Positions 43,573-54,709 of a stretch of DNA of 64,000 nucleotides are shown one piece after another. The stretch spans positions 1-64,000 of the forward strand of contig NZ_AUNB01000051.1 of the NCBI RefSeq assembly GCF_000714545.1, written 5' to 3'. Each line of letters begins with the position of its first letter. Position 1 is the first letter of the stretch. The position numbers and the translations under genes were made by a program. The DNA comes from Thioclava indica (GTDB lineage: Bacteria; Pseudomonadota; Alphaproteobacteria; Rhodobacterales; Rhodobacteraceae). Below the pieces are notes generated by a model. The model had not been told where the DNA came from, did no database searches, and worked only from the letters and a program-made list of their open reading frames with translations.

Positions 43573-44484
43573 ATGCCCGTGACGACTGCAACCCTGACCT
43601 ATCTGGCGCTTGCGCTTATCGTCTTTTTCGGCGCGCGTTGGCTGGTGCATCTGGCGCTGCTGCGCGGGTTGGCAGCACCGCGGTTGGCCCATGAGGTTAC
43701 CCCAGCGGACGTGGGACTGACGTTGCAAGATACGCAGGAAATCCGCCTGCCCGGTCCCAATGGAAAATCGCTGTTTGCTTGGCTCGTTCTGCCCGACACA
43801 CCCGGCCCTCATCCGGCGGTTCTGGTGATGCATGGCTGGGGGGCGAATGCGGCGATGATGTTGCAGATCGCGCCGCCGCTGCGCGCGGCGGGCTATGCGG
43901 TGCTGTTTGTCGATGCGCGCTGTCATGGCCAAAGCGAGAATGAGCGGTTTACCTCGATGCCGCGTTTTGCCGAGGATATCGGCGCAGGGCTGGCCTATCT
44001 GCGCACCCGCCCCGAAGTTGATCCCGATGATATCGCGCTATTGGGTCACTCTGTGGGGGCGGGGGCCGTGCTGCTGTATGCCGCCCATCACGATGATATC
44101 CGCGCGGTGATCAGCCTGTCGGCCTTTGCGCATCCGCGCGAGGTGATGCGTGCATGGCTGACGCAATATCACATCCCGTTTCCGGTGATCGGCAGCTATA
44201 TTCTTCGCCACGTTGAACGCGTGATCGGCGCGCGCTTTGATGACATCGCGCCGATAAACACCATCACCCAAGTCAAATGCCCGGTGCTTTTGGTGCACGG
44301 GCGCGAGGATACCAGCGTGGCGTTCAATGATGCGCTGCGCCTGCAAGCCGCCCAGCCCGCAGCGCAGCTTTTGGCGGTGTCGGGCGATCACGATCTGCGC
44401 GAAACCCTGCGTCCGCATGGCGATGAGCTGGTGGCGTTTCTGGATCGTGCCTGCAAGCCCGCGATGCAGATGCGCGTGGGCTAA
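43573..44484 (+). CDS. alpha/beta-hydrolase with N-terminal membrane anchor
   Basis: A 303-residue protein with one hydrophobic helix at residues 7-29, then a serine hydrolase domain: oxyanion-hole HGWGAN near 87, nucleophile S160 in GHSVGAG, acid in HGREDTS near 243 and histidine in SGDHDLRE near 275. The substrate is unknown. Start chosen at MPVTTAT, which leaves a plausible anchor; the ribosome-binding site is weak. It lies between the polyamine operon and katG and converges on katG. Confidence 0.8.
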   Translation: MPVTTATLTYLALALIVFFGARWLVHLALLRGLAAPRLAHEVTPADVGLTLQDTQEIRLPGPNGKSLFAWLVLPDTPGPHPAVLVMHGWGANAAMMLQIAPPLRAAGYAVLFVDARCHGQSENERFTSMPRFAEDIGAGLAYLRTRPEVDPDDIALLGHSVGAGAVLLYAAHHDDIRAVISLSAFAHPREVMRAWLTQYHIPFPVIGSYILRHVERVIGARFDDIAPINTITQVKCPVLLVHGREDTSVAFNDALRLQAAQPAAQLLAVSGDHDLRETLRPHGDELVAFLDRACKPAMQMRVG

Positions 44485-44497
44485 GGTTGCAAGATGG

Positions 44498-44529
44498 AAA
44501 ACGGCGCGTGGCAGGGATGCCACGCGCCG
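44498..44529 (-). terminator. terminator of katG
   Basis: A 12-bp perfect stem CGGCGCGTGGCA / TGCCACGCGCCG with a 4-base loop. Read on the - strand it is followed by TTTTCC, directly downstream of the katG stop; on the + strand there is no T-run. Confidence 0.75.
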
Positions 44530-44564
44530 CTTCGGGTTTCGATCACCTGTGCGGGTGAAGGGCC

Positions 44565-46913
<2,349 letters not shown>

Positions 46914-47828
46914 ATGATTCCAGTGACGCTGAAACATCTGCGCTATTTTGAGGCCCTCGCGCGTCATGCCCATTTCGGGCGCGCTGCCGAGTCTTGCGCG
47001 ATTTCGCAGCCAGCACTTTCGTTTCAGATCAAAGAGCTGGAGGAGATCCTCGGCGCGCCTTTGGTGGAACGCGGGGCGCGCCAGATCCGGTTGACGGGTC
47101 TGGGCGAGGCTTTGGCAAAGCGCGCGCGTCTCATCTTGCGCTCGGTCGATGAACTGGGCGATCTGGCGCGCGCGGCGCATGGGCCACTTAGCGGGCGGTT
47201 GCGGATCGGGGTGATTCCCACCATCGCGCCCTATCTTTTGCCCGATCTGATCCGCCAGTTGGGCGCGCAGTATCCTGATCTCGACATCCGCCCGCGTGAG
47301 GCCATCACCCAGACCCTCATCGCTAGCCTCAACGAAGGGCGCATGGATATCGCTGTCGTCGCCCTGCCGGTTTCCGAGGCGAGCTTGCACGAAGAGCCCT
47401 TATTTGATGAGGAATTCGCGCTGGTGCGCCCGCGCGCAGATGCCGATAAACCCGTGCCCAGCCGTGAGGGCCTGTTGGAAATGCGGTTGCTGCTGTTGGA
47501 AGAAGGCCACTGTTTTCGCGACCAAGCGCTGTCGTTTTGCAAGACCTCACGCCTTGGCGCGCAAGACCTGATGGAGGGCAGTTCGCTTAGCACGCTTGTG
47601 CAGATGGTCGGCGCGGGAATTGGCATTACCCTGATCCCGGAAATGGCCGTGCGCACCGAGATGCGCGCCGCAGACGTCTCGGTCGCGCGTCTGCCCGCGC
47701 CACGCCCCAAACGCACCATCGGCCTTGTCTGGCGCAAATCCAGCCCGATGGCCCCCCAATACGCCGAAATCGCGCACCACTTGCGCCAGCAATTTGATGC
47801 GCTCAAAGTCGGTTGGCGCGCGGACTGA
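46914..47828 (+). CDS. oxyR: hydrogen peroxide sensor OxyR
   Basis: A LysR-family activator of 304 residues. The winged helix-turn-helix is at residues 20-45. The redox pair is present at C200 and C209 in EEGHCFRDQALSFC, the same spacing as C199 and C208 of E. coli OxyR, where peroxide forms an intramolecular disulfide. SSLSTLVQMVGAGIGITLIP near 223 is also OxyR-typical. Transcribed away from katG. Confidence 0.96.
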   Translation: MIPVTLKHLRYFEALARHAHFGRAAESCAISQPALSFQIKELEEILGAPLVERGARQIRLTGLGEALAKRARLILRSVDELGDLARAAHGPLSGRLRIGVIPTIAPYLLPDLIRQLGAQYPDLDIRPREAITQTLIASLNEGRMDIAVVALPVSEASLHEEPLFDEEFALVRPRADADKPVPSREGLLEMRLLLLEEGHCFRDQALSFCKTSRLGAQDLMEGSSLSTLVQMVGAGIGITLIPEMAVRTEMRAADVSVARLPAPRPKRTIGLVWRKSSPMAPQYAEIAHHLRQQFDALKVGWRAD

Positions 47829-47936
47829 CCTTGATGCAACCCCTACGGCTGAGGCGTGACGCCTCTGTCCCCCTCGGCCCCGAAAGGGCGGGACAGTGCG
47901 CCTGAAAAATGCCGGGAAAACCAGGGATGCGCTATG

Positions 47937-47966
47937 CCCGCCCCAAGCATTTCCCCTCGGGGCGGG
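47937..47966. repeat. hairpin downstream of the GST gene
   Basis: CCCGCCCC / GGGGCGGG with a 14-base loop, just after the - strand GST stop and downstream of oxyR. No T-run, so terminator function is uncertain. Confidence 0.4.
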
Positions 47967-47972
47967 TGAATG

Positions 47973-48650
47973 TCACGCGGGCGCATAGTTGCTTGGGAAT
48001 AACGCGCGCAGCGAGGCTTCATCTCCGGGCGTTTTAAAGGTCTCGCCCTTACCGATCTGCTGGGCTGTCTCAACGGCAGGACGTGCGTTGATTGCCTTGA
48101 ACCAGCGCGCGACTTCGGGAAACCGTTCCAGACCTTCGCCGCCCAGCACACGCTCGCCACGAATGGCCCAGCCCCATGCGGAAATATCGGCGATGGAATA
48201 GCTGTCACCCACGATGAATTCGCGGCCCTTCAGGTGGTCATTTAGCACCTGATAGTGACGCTCGGCTTCGCGCATGTAGCGGTTCTTGGCATAGGGCAGG
48301 TCTTCGGGCGCGCTATGGTGGAAATGTACGCATTGGCCAGAAAACGGCCCCAGACCCGAGGCAATGAACATCAACCAAGATAGCAGCGCGCCACGGTCTT
48401 CGGGCGCGACGCCCAGCTTGCCCGTCTTGTCCGAAAGATAAAGCAGGATCGCCGTGCTGTCGAACACGGTGGTGCCATTATCATCAATGGCAGGCACTTT
48501 GCCATTGGGGTTGATGGCGCGAAATTCCGGCCTGTGTTGCTGGCCCTGTGCGGTGTCGATGGGCACCAATTCATAGGGCAGCCCGGTTTCCGCCAAGAAC
48601 AAGGCAATTTTCAGCGGGTTTGGCGTCGGGTGATAGTAAAATTTCAACAT
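47973..48650 (-). CDS. glutathione S-transferase family protein
   Basis: A 225-residue GST with an N-terminal thioredoxin-like domain (PNPLKIALFLAETGLPYE near residue 8, cis-proline region GKVPAIDD near 45, and the glutathione-binding FDSTAILLYL near 58) and an all-helical C-terminal domain. It resembles bacterial YfcG/beta-type or Nu-like GSTs without a catalytic Cys in the first motif. ATG at MLKFYYH chosen, with GGGA upstream. Follows yghU on the same strand after about 30 bases. Confidence 0.88.
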   Translation of the reverse strand: MLKFYYHPTPNPLKIALFLAETGLPYELVPIDTAQGQQHRPEFRAINPNGKVPAIDDNGTTVFDSTAILLYLSDKTGKLGVAPEDRGALLSWLMFIASGLGPFSGQCVHFHHSAPEDLPYAKNRYMREAERHYQVLNDHLKGREFIVGDSYSIADISAWGWAIRGERVLGGEGLERFPEVARWFKAINARPAVETAQQIGKGETFKTPGDEASLRALFPSNYAPA

Positions 48651-48682
48651 GTGATATCCCAAGAGCTTGCGAAAAGCGGGGC

Positions 48683-49546
48683 TTATTCAGTCGCGGTTGC
48701 GATCTTGTCCTGGGTTTTCGTGTCGAAATCCGAGGCATCGTGGCGCTCGTGCAGTTGCTCGTTCAGCGGACCGCGGGTGCGGTTCACGATGCGGCCCCGT
48801 TGGACGGCCGGGCGGGCAAGGATCTCTTCGGCCCAGCGACGCAGGTTGGTGTAGCTTTCCACGTCAAGGAACTCGCCCGCATCATAGGCTTCGCCCAAGA
48901 CCAGATTGCCATACCAAGGCCACGTCAGCATATCTGCGATGGTGTATTCATTGCCGCCCAGATAGCGGTGCTCGGACAGTTCGCGGTCCAGCACATCCAT
49001 CTGGCGTTTTACTTCCATCGTGAAACGGTTGATCGGATATTCGAACTTTTCAGGCGCATAGGCGTAGAAGTGACCGAAGCCCCCGCCCAGATAGGGCGCA
49101 GAGCCTTGCAGCCAGAACACCCAGTTCAGGGTCTCGGTGCGCTGTGCGGGATCGGTTGGCAAAAACGCCCCGAACTTCTCGGCCAGATACAGCAGGATCG
49201 CGCCGCTTTCGAACACGCGCATGCCGGTGTCGCGATCCAGAAGCGCCGGGATCTTGGAATTCGGATTGAGCGCCACAAAACCCGATGAAAACTGATCACC
49301 CTCACCAATCCGGATCAGATGGGCGTCATATTCCGCGCCCGTTTTACCAAGCGCCAGAAGCTCTTCGAGCATGATCGTGACCTTTTGGCCATTGGGTGTG
49401 CCCATCGAATAAAGCTGCAACGGGTGCTTGCCGACGGGCAGTTCCGCATCAAAGGTTGCGCCTGCGATCGGACGGTTGGTTTTGGCCCAATCACCGCCGT
49501 TTTCGTCGTCCCATGTCCAGACCTTCGGGGGGGTATAATCGGCCAT
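48683..49546 (-). CDS. yghU: YghU-type glutathione S-transferase (disulfide-bond oxidoreductase)
   Basis: A 287-residue Nu-class GST. The N-terminal extension with YTPPKVWTWDDENGG and AGATFDAELPVGKHPLQLYS (regions near 4 and 28), NGQKVTIMLEELLALG near 52 and NPNSKIPALLDRD near 96 identify YghU. The E. coli protein binds two glutathiones, or glutathionylspermidine, and reduces disulfides. First gene of a two-GST unit near katG/oxyR and the polyamine cluster. AAAAGGAAAA precedes the ATG. Confidence 0.9.
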   Translation of the reverse strand: MADYTPPKVWTWDDENGGDWAKTNRPIAGATFDAELPVGKHPLQLYSMGTPNGQKVTIMLEELLALGKTGAEYDAHLIRIGEGDQFSSGFVALNPNSKIPALLDRDTGMRVFESGAILLYLAEKFGAFLPTDPAQRTETLNWVFWLQGSAPYLGGGFGHFYAYAPEKFEYPINRFTMEVKRQMDVLDRELSEHRYLGGNEYTIADMLTWPWYGNLVLGEAYDAGEFLDVESYTNLRRWAEEILARPAVQRGRIVNRTRGPLNEQLHERHDASDFDTKTQDKIATATE

Positions 49547-49914
49547 AGCGTGTTTTCCTTTTCAACTGGATCAAGCGCCAGACCTTGCGCTTCCGGGGGG
49601 GGCTTAACGCAGGTCAGGCGGGTCTAGGTGGCGATGTTTTATGCTCGCAAAGGCGGTGCGAATACTTACGGGCTTCGTCGTGACCGCCTTCCAAGCTGTC
49701 AGGGGGGCGCATGGCGGCCCGTGTTTCGGTGCTCTTATCACTTCATACGTATTCTTGAGTGGTTGCTCAAGTATTTTCACACCAATCACGGGTTCGTGAT
49801 GCAAGGGGCGATTGGGGCACCGTGCGGCCTGTATGATCCACTGCCAGTCTATATGCTTTCCAAAGGCCCGCAGACAGAGTAGGCATCTCAATCTTTCAGG
49901 GTTTGGGGCAAATC
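49547..49914. other. intergenic region between yghU and yaeQ
   Basis: 368 bases; two overlapping open frames exist but neither has a ribosome-binding site, family features or neighbour-like codon use. The only structure noted is the hairpin CTTGAG-TGGTTG-CTCAAG at 49754-49771. It must contain the divergent promoters of yghU and yaeQ. Confidence 0.5.
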
Positions 49915-50460
49915 ATGGCGCAAAATGCCACCATTTATAAAGTCGAACTTTCGGTTTCCGACATGGATCGGCACTATTATGAGACCCATAAGCTGACCGT
50001 GGCCAAGCATCCCTCGGAGACGGATGAACGGCTGATGGTGCGCATCCTCGCGTTTGCGCTCAATGCCCATGAGCATCTGGAAATGACCAAGGGGCTTTCG
50101 ACCGATGACGAGCCAGACATCTGGCAAAAAAGCCTAAGCGGAGAGCTTGAAGTGTGGGTGGCGCTCGGTCTTCCGAGCGAGAAGGTGATGCGTCAATCCT
50201 GTGGCAAGGCTGATCAGGTGATCGTCTATACATATGGTGGCCGAACGGCCGAGATGTGGTGGGACAAGATCCAAAACAGCACCACCCGTTTTGACAATCT
50301 TCAGGTGATAAATCTCTCCGAGCGTGACACTGGCGCATTGGCCAAACTGGCCAGCCGTGCGATGAAGCTGCAGGTGAATATTCAGGATGGCGACGTGATG
50401 GTCAGTGTTGATGAGCAAATCGTTAATATCACCCCCGTAACGTGGAAGCGCGCGGTGTAG
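49915..50460 (+). CDS. yaeQ: YaeQ family protein
   Basis: A 181-residue protein of the YaeQ family, which has a PD-(D/E)xK nuclease-like fold of unknown biochemical role. ATIYKVELSVSDMDRHYYETH at the start, ERLMVRILAFALNA near 40 and the acidic DEPDIWQ and LEVWVALGLPS stretches (near 65-90) are the conserved parts. The start at MAQNAT is the family start. Confidence 0.9.
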   Translation: MAQNATIYKVELSVSDMDRHYYETHKLTVAKHPSETDERLMVRILAFALNAHEHLEMTKGLSTDDEPDIWQKSLSGELEVWVALGLPSEKVMRQSCGKADQVIVYTYGGRTAEMWWDKIQNSTTRFDNLQVINLSERDTGALAKLASRAMKLQVNIQDGDVMVSVDEQIVNITPVTWKRAV

Positions 50461-50561
50461 GCCATGCCTCGCCGTTGCGGTCTTTGGCGCGTAGCCCAAC
50501 GGGATTAATTTGTGCTAAGCATGTCCTGAATGGTTTTTCAGTAACGATGTGGGGTAGCCAA

Positions 50562-51128
50562 GTGAAGTTGAGTAACGTGTTGACAAAGTCTTGCGCGGTT
50601 TTTGTTTTTTCCTGCTCCGTTGCTTGGGCGCAAAGCCCTGTTGAGATGCAAGATGCGAACGCCAATTACACCATGCAGCTTGGTGGCGATATCGCTTGGA
50701 GAGTTGAAAGCGACCGAACGGAACAGCAATCGTCTGTGATCGCAGCGACCCCCGAAGGATATGACCCTTTCACGATCGTGTCCGCGATGACCTATCTGAA
50801 GAAGAACCCATTGGCGATAATGGGACCGAGTATTGCAAAAAAGACGATCGACGGTTTCTTGGAAGGGGTGTGTGAAAATTACAAATGCGCCGATATTTCG
50901 ACGCGTTCCTATGAAGATATCGGCGATCGCAAGGCTTGGGTCGCAATTACCAAGCTGAACCTGCAACAGTACGAAAAGCTCGGCGTGCCGGAAGCGGTGA
51001 TGATCGCGACCGTCTCTCCCGAAGGCTATATGCAACTGTTTTCGCTGCATACCGCCGAGGGCAAGGCCGCCGACCTGAAGCCGCTGTTGATTGACGCGAT
51101 CAAAACGATCAAATCGACCAACCCTTAA
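50562..51128 (+). CDS. exported protein of unknown function
   Basis: A 188-residue protein with a Sec signal peptide cleaved near SVAWA-QS (residue 24). The mature domain has two cysteines six residues apart (VCENYKC near 103) and mixed alpha/beta character. I chose the GTG start because it gives a normal signal peptide and has TGGGG upstream; an ATG 15 bases earlier is also possible. No family recognised. It is convergent with sitD. Confidence 0.62.
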   Translation: MKLSNVLTKSCAVFVFSCSVAWAQSPVEMQDANANYTMQLGGDIAWRVESDRTEQQSSVIAATPEGYDPFTIVSAMTYLKKNPLAIMGPSIAKKTIDGFLEGVCENYKCADISTRSYEDIGDRKAWVAITKLNLQQYEKLGVPEAVMIATVSPEGYMQLFSLHTAEGKAADLKPLLIDAIKTIKSTNP

Positions 51129-51163
51129 AGTCAGGTCTCATCGCCAACAGATCACGGTTGCCG

Positions 51164-51997
51164 CTAACCCGATGCCGAGGCGCGTGCCGTTCGAAAGTTG
51201 TTATGAGCCAGCGCGATCAGAAACATGGCCGTCAGCAAAAGCACGATTGTCGGGGCAGGGGCGCTATCAAGCCAGAAGCTTGCATAGATCCCCGACAGCC
51301 CCGCCACCAGTGCCGCGATGATCGACACCACCAGCATGCGCGCGAAGGTGCGCGTGAGCAAAAAGGCAATCGCGCCCGGTGCGATCAGGAAGGCCACCGC
51401 CAGAATGATCCCGACAGAAGACAGCATCGCCACGACCGTCGCTGACAAAATCGCCAGCAGCCCGTAATGCAGCCAGCCGACGTTCAAGCCGATCATCTGT
51501 GCCTGCACCGGATCAAAGGCATGCGCGAGGACGTCTCGCCATTTCAGCGCAAGGATCAGCGCCACGCCCCCCGCAATCAATCCCGCCGTCCACAAATCGG
51601 CTGTGCCCACGCCAAGCATGTTGCCAAACAGGATGTGATCGAGATGCACCTCGGTTTCGATCTGGGTGTAAATCACGACGCCAAGCCCGAACATGCCCGA
51701 AAACACGACGCCCATCACGGTGTCCTGCTTGACGCGCGAGTGGTCCTTGATGAACCCGGTCGCCATTGCGCAGGTCAGTCCGGCCAGAAACGCCCCGATG
51801 ATCAGCGGAATCCCCGCAAGATAGGCCAGCACGACGCCCGGCAGCACCGCGTGGCTGGTGGCATCGCCCATCAGCGACCAGCCCTTGAGCACGAGAAAGC
51901 TTGATAGCATCGCGGCCGCTGGGGCGATCAAGGCGGTGATCAGCAATGCGTTCTGCATGAACGGAAATTGCAGCGGCAGAAAAAGCGTTTCAATCAT
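51164..51997 (-). CDS. sitD: Mn/Fe ABC transporter permease SitD
   Basis: A 277-residue permease of the metal-type ABC-3 family with about eight helices; LKGWSLMGDATSHAVLPGVVLAY near residues 35-57 is the family signature region. It starts at MIETLFL, inside the stop of sitC (ATGA). Last gene of sitABCD. The two permeases are homologous and form a heterodimeric channel. Confidence 0.9.
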   Translation of the reverse strand: MIETLFLPLQFPFMQNALLITALIAPAAAMLSSFLVLKGWSLMGDATSHAVLPGVVLAYLAGIPLIIGAFLAGLTCAMATGFIKDHSRVKQDTVMGVVFSGMFGLGVVIYTQIETEVHLDHILFGNMLGVGTADLWTAGLIAGGVALILALKWRDVLAHAFDPVQAQMIGLNVGWLHYGLLAILSATVVAMLSSVGIILAVAFLIAPGAIAFLLTRTFARMLVVSIIAALVAGLSGIYASFWLDSAPAPTIVLLLTAMFLIALAHNNFRTARASASG

Positions 51998-52851
51998 GCG
52001 ATCTCCTCCATTGCGTGGCGGGTGCGGCGACGCGCGGCCAAGACGCCATGGGTCGGGGCAAAGACGAAGGCCAGCAAGAACAGCGCGGTTTGCAGACACA
52101 CAATGACCCCGCCCGTCGCGCCATCGAGAAAGTAGCTGAGATAGGCGCCAAACCCCGAGGTCAGCGTGCCGATGGCCACCGACAGCGCGATCAGCCTTGG
52201 AAAGCGGTCGGTCAAAAGATACGCAGTCGCGCCCGGTGTCACGACCAGCGCGATCACCAGAAACGCGCCCACGGTTTGCATTGCGGCAACCGTGCAGGCG
52301 GCGAGCAGCGTAAAGAATACCACACGTAGCAATCCGGGGTTGAGGCCAATGGTGCGGGCGTGGGCCTCGTCAAAGAACACCGCCAGAAGGTCGCGCCATT
52401 TCGCCAGCAATATCACCAGCGACACACCCCCGATGATCACCAGCTGCAGCGTATCGGCAGGCGTGATCGCAAGGATATTGCCCATCACAATCGTCTGGAT
52501 CGAGACCGCCATGGGGTTGAGAGAAACCATGAACAGGCCCAGTCCGAAAAACGAGGTAAAGATCAGACCGATCACCGCATCTTCCTTAAGCCCCGAGCGT
52601 TGGCGCAAGAACAACATCGCCAGCGCCGCAAGCCCGCCCGATAGGAACGCCCCAAGCGCAAATGGCAGACCCAGCATATAAGCCCCCGCCACGCCGGGCA
52701 CGATGGAATGGCTTAACGCATCGCCAATCAGCGACCAGCCCTTGAGCATCAAATAGGCTGACAGAAACGCGCAAACCGCCCCGACCAGCGCCGAGACCCA
52801 GATTGCATTGGTCATGTAGCCGTAAGAGAAGGGCTCTAGCAGCACGCTCAT
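51994..52851 (-). CDS. sitC: Mn/Fe ABC transporter permease SitC
   Basis: A 285-residue ABC-3 permease; LKGWSLIGDALSHSIVPGVAGAY near residue 36 parallels the SitD motif. About eight helices. Its start overlaps the sitB stop by four bases and its stop overlaps sitD, so the transporter genes are fully coupled. The C-terminus is basic (RRRTRH). Confidence 0.9.
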   Translation of the reverse strand: MSVLLEPFSYGYMTNAIWVSALVGAVCAFLSAYLMLKGWSLIGDALSHSIVPGVAGAYMLGLPFALGAFLSGGLAALAMLFLRQRSGLKEDAVIGLIFTSFFGLGLFMVSLNPMAVSIQTIVMGNILAITPADTLQLVIIGGVSLVILLAKWRDLLAVFFDEAHARTIGLNPGLLRVVFFTLLAACTVAAMQTVGAFLVIALVVTPGATAYLLTDRFPRLIALSVAIGTLTSGFGAYLSYFLDGATGGVIVCLQTALFLLAFVFAPTHGVLAARRRTRHAMEEIA

Positions 52852-53699
52852 TTGCGCCCCTCCAGCGTGCGGGCACGCTCGTCATAGATCACCAGCGGGC
52901 GTTCGTCATCGGTGAAGACCTCTAGCTTGCGCGGGTCGGCATCATCGTGCAGTCGCTCGCCCTCCAGCATGAAGTGGCGCAGCACGCCGCCGAAGGTCTC
53001 GCGCAGATTTTCCGGGGTGAAGACGTCTTCGGTGGGGCCATGCGCCAGCACAGTGCCCTTGACCAGCACCACGCGGTCGCAAAATTCAGGCACCGACCCC
53101 AGATTGTGGGTGGCGACCAGCATCACGCGGCCTTCGGCGCGCAAATCGCCCAAGAGCGCGATGATCTGTTCTTCGGTCTTTACATCGACGCCGGTGAAGG
53201 GCTCGTCCAGCAAAATGACGCGCGCATCCTGTGCCAGCGCGCGCGCCAGAAAGACGCGCTTTCTTTGACCGCCCGACAGCTCGCCAATCTGGCGTTTGCG
53301 AAACTCGGACATGTTCACGCGGGCCAAGGCATTGCTAACCGCCTGACGATCTGCGGCACGCGGGCGGCGCAAAAAGCCCATATGCCCGTAGCGCCCCATC
53401 ATCACCACATCCTCAACCAGAACAGGAAAGGTCCAGTCAACCTCTTCGGCTTGGGGCACATAGGCCACGGCCTGCGCCTTCATCGCTGCGCGTACCGGCT
53501 GGCCAAGGATTTCGACCGTTCCCTTAGAGGCCGGAATAAACCCCATGAGCGCCTTGAACAGCGTCGATTTGCCCGCTCCGTTGACGCCCACCAGCGCGGT
53601 AATCGTGCCGGTGGGAATCGCGAATGAGGCATCGCGCAGCGCGGTATGGCCATTGCGATAGGTAACGGTCAGGCCCTGCGCGACAATGCCTTTGCTCAT
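52848..53699 (-). CDS. sitB: Mn/Fe ABC transporter ATP-binding protein SitB
   Basis: A 283-residue ABC ATPase with Walker A GVNGAGKST at 38-46, signature GELSGGQRKR near 140 and Walker B VILLDEPFTGVD near 160. VPQAEEVDWTFPVLVEDVVMMGRYG near 81-105 is typical of metal-chelate (Mn/Zn) ABC ATPases. A C-terminal extension of about 35 residues carries HDD and acidic residues. Start overlaps the sitA stop. Confidence 0.92.
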   Translation of the reverse strand: MSKGIVAQGLTVTYRNGHTALRDASFAIPTGTITALVGVNGAGKSTLFKALMGFIPASKGTVEILGQPVRAAMKAQAVAYVPQAEEVDWTFPVLVEDVVMMGRYGHMGFLRRPRAADRQAVSNALARVNMSEFRKRQIGELSGGQRKRVFLARALAQDARVILLDEPFTGVDVKTEEQIIALLGDLRAEGRVMLVATHNLGSVPEFCDRVVLVKGTVLAHGPTEDVFTPENLRETFGGVLRHFMLEGERLHDDADPRKLEVFTDDERPLVIYDERARTLEGRK

Positions 53700-54586
53700 T
53701 GAGACAACCCTTCCACGATGGTTTGTGACGTCACGCGCAGAAGATCGAGATAGGCGGGAACCGGCCCATCTGCCGCGCTGAGACTATCAACATAGAGCAC
53801 CCCGCCATAGGCCGCACCGGTTTCGCGCGCAACTTGTTTGGCGGGCTTGTCCGACACTGTGGATTCCGAAAACACCACGGGAATATGATGCGCGCGCACC
53901 GTGTCGATCACCTTGCGCACCTGTTGCGGCGTGCCCTGCGCATCGGCGTTGATCGACCAGAGATAGACCTCTTGCAGCCCGAAATCGCGCGCCAGATAGG
54001 AGAATGCGCCTTCCGATGTCACCAGCCAGCGCCGATCTTCGGGCAGGGCGCGCGCTTGATCGCGCAGCGGGCCGATCACATCCGCGATTTGCTGCTTATA
54101 GGCGTCGGCGTTCGCGGTGTAGATCGCAGCATTATCCGGGTCCGCCGCACTCAGGGCATCACGGATGTTGTCCACATAGATCAGCGCCGAACTGAGCGCC
54201 ATCCAGCCATGCGGGTTGGGCTTGCCGTCATACTCACCCCCCGCAATCGGCAGCGGCTCGACCCCTTCAGAGACCACCGCTGCAGGCACATCGCGCAGAT
54301 TGGACAGGAACTGTTCGAACCAGCGTTCAAGGTTCAGCCCGTTCCACAAGATCAGGTCGGCGTCCTGCGCTCGCACCAGATCGCGCGGCGTGGGCTGGTA
54401 GCCGTGGATCTCGGCACCGGGCTTGATGATGCTTACGACCTCGGCGGTATCACCCGCAACGTTCTGCGCCATATCCGCAATCACGGTGAAGGTCGTGACA
54501 ACCTTCAGCCGGTCGTTCTGCGCCATCGCCTGTGATCCCCACAGCGCAATCGCGGTCGCCAAGCCAATCGTAAAACGTTTCATCAT
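53696..54586 (-). CDS. sitA: Mn(II)/Fe(II) periplasmic binding protein SitA
   Basis: Cluster A-I solute-binding protein, 296 residues with a signal peptide cleaved after QAMA near residue 22. Metal ligands visible are H61 in PGAEIHGYQPTPRD and H126 in NPHGWM, followed by the Glu in TSEGAFSY and a C-terminal Asp. There is no His-rich loop, which argues for Mn/Fe rather than zinc (ZnuA). AGGAGA lies nine bases before the first of two ATG codons. First gene of sitABCD, divergent from the Fur-family regulator, with two palindromes between. Confidence 0.92.
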   Translation of the reverse strand: MMKRFTIGLATAIALWGSQAMAQNDRLKVVTTFTVIADMAQNVAGDTAEVVSIIKPGAEIHGYQPTPRDLVRAQDADLILWNGLNLERWFEQFLSNLRDVPAAVVSEGVEPLPIAGGEYDGKPNPHGWMALSSALIYVDNIRDALSAADPDNAAIYTANADAYKQQIADVIGPLRDQARALPEDRRWLVTSEGAFSYLARDFGLQEVYLWSINADAQGTPQQVRKVIDTVRAHHIPVVFSESTVSDKPAKQVARETGAAYGGVLYVDSLSAADGPVPAYLDLLRVTSQTIVEGLSQ

Positions 54587-54620
54587 CACGCGAATCTCCT
54601 GTTTACGTGACAACATGCAA

Positions 54621-54666
54621 ATGCGAACGAGTTGCAACTGTCAACTCAATTGCGACTCATTCGCAA
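54621..54666. promoter_or_regulatory. two Mur-like operator boxes in the sitA-mur promoter region
   Basis: Box 2 (54650-54666) is the perfect palindrome TTGCGACTCATTCGCAA. Box 1 (54621-54637), ATGCGAACGAGTTGCAA, matches the reverse of box 2 in 13 of 15 core bases. A - strand TTGACA (54644-54639) followed by a 17-base spacer places box 1 exactly between the -35 and -10 of the presumed sitA promoter, so a bound repressor would block it. Confidence 0.65.
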
Positions 54667-54709
54667 GAAATATCTTGAAATGCGCGCGCCGCACGGGCAG
54701 AACCGACGC

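Noticed and set aside
49604-49891. two overlapping 84-95 codon frames on opposite strands between yghU and yaeQ
   Set aside because: No Shine-Dalgarno, composition unlike the neighbours, no domain features; each looks like a chance frame.
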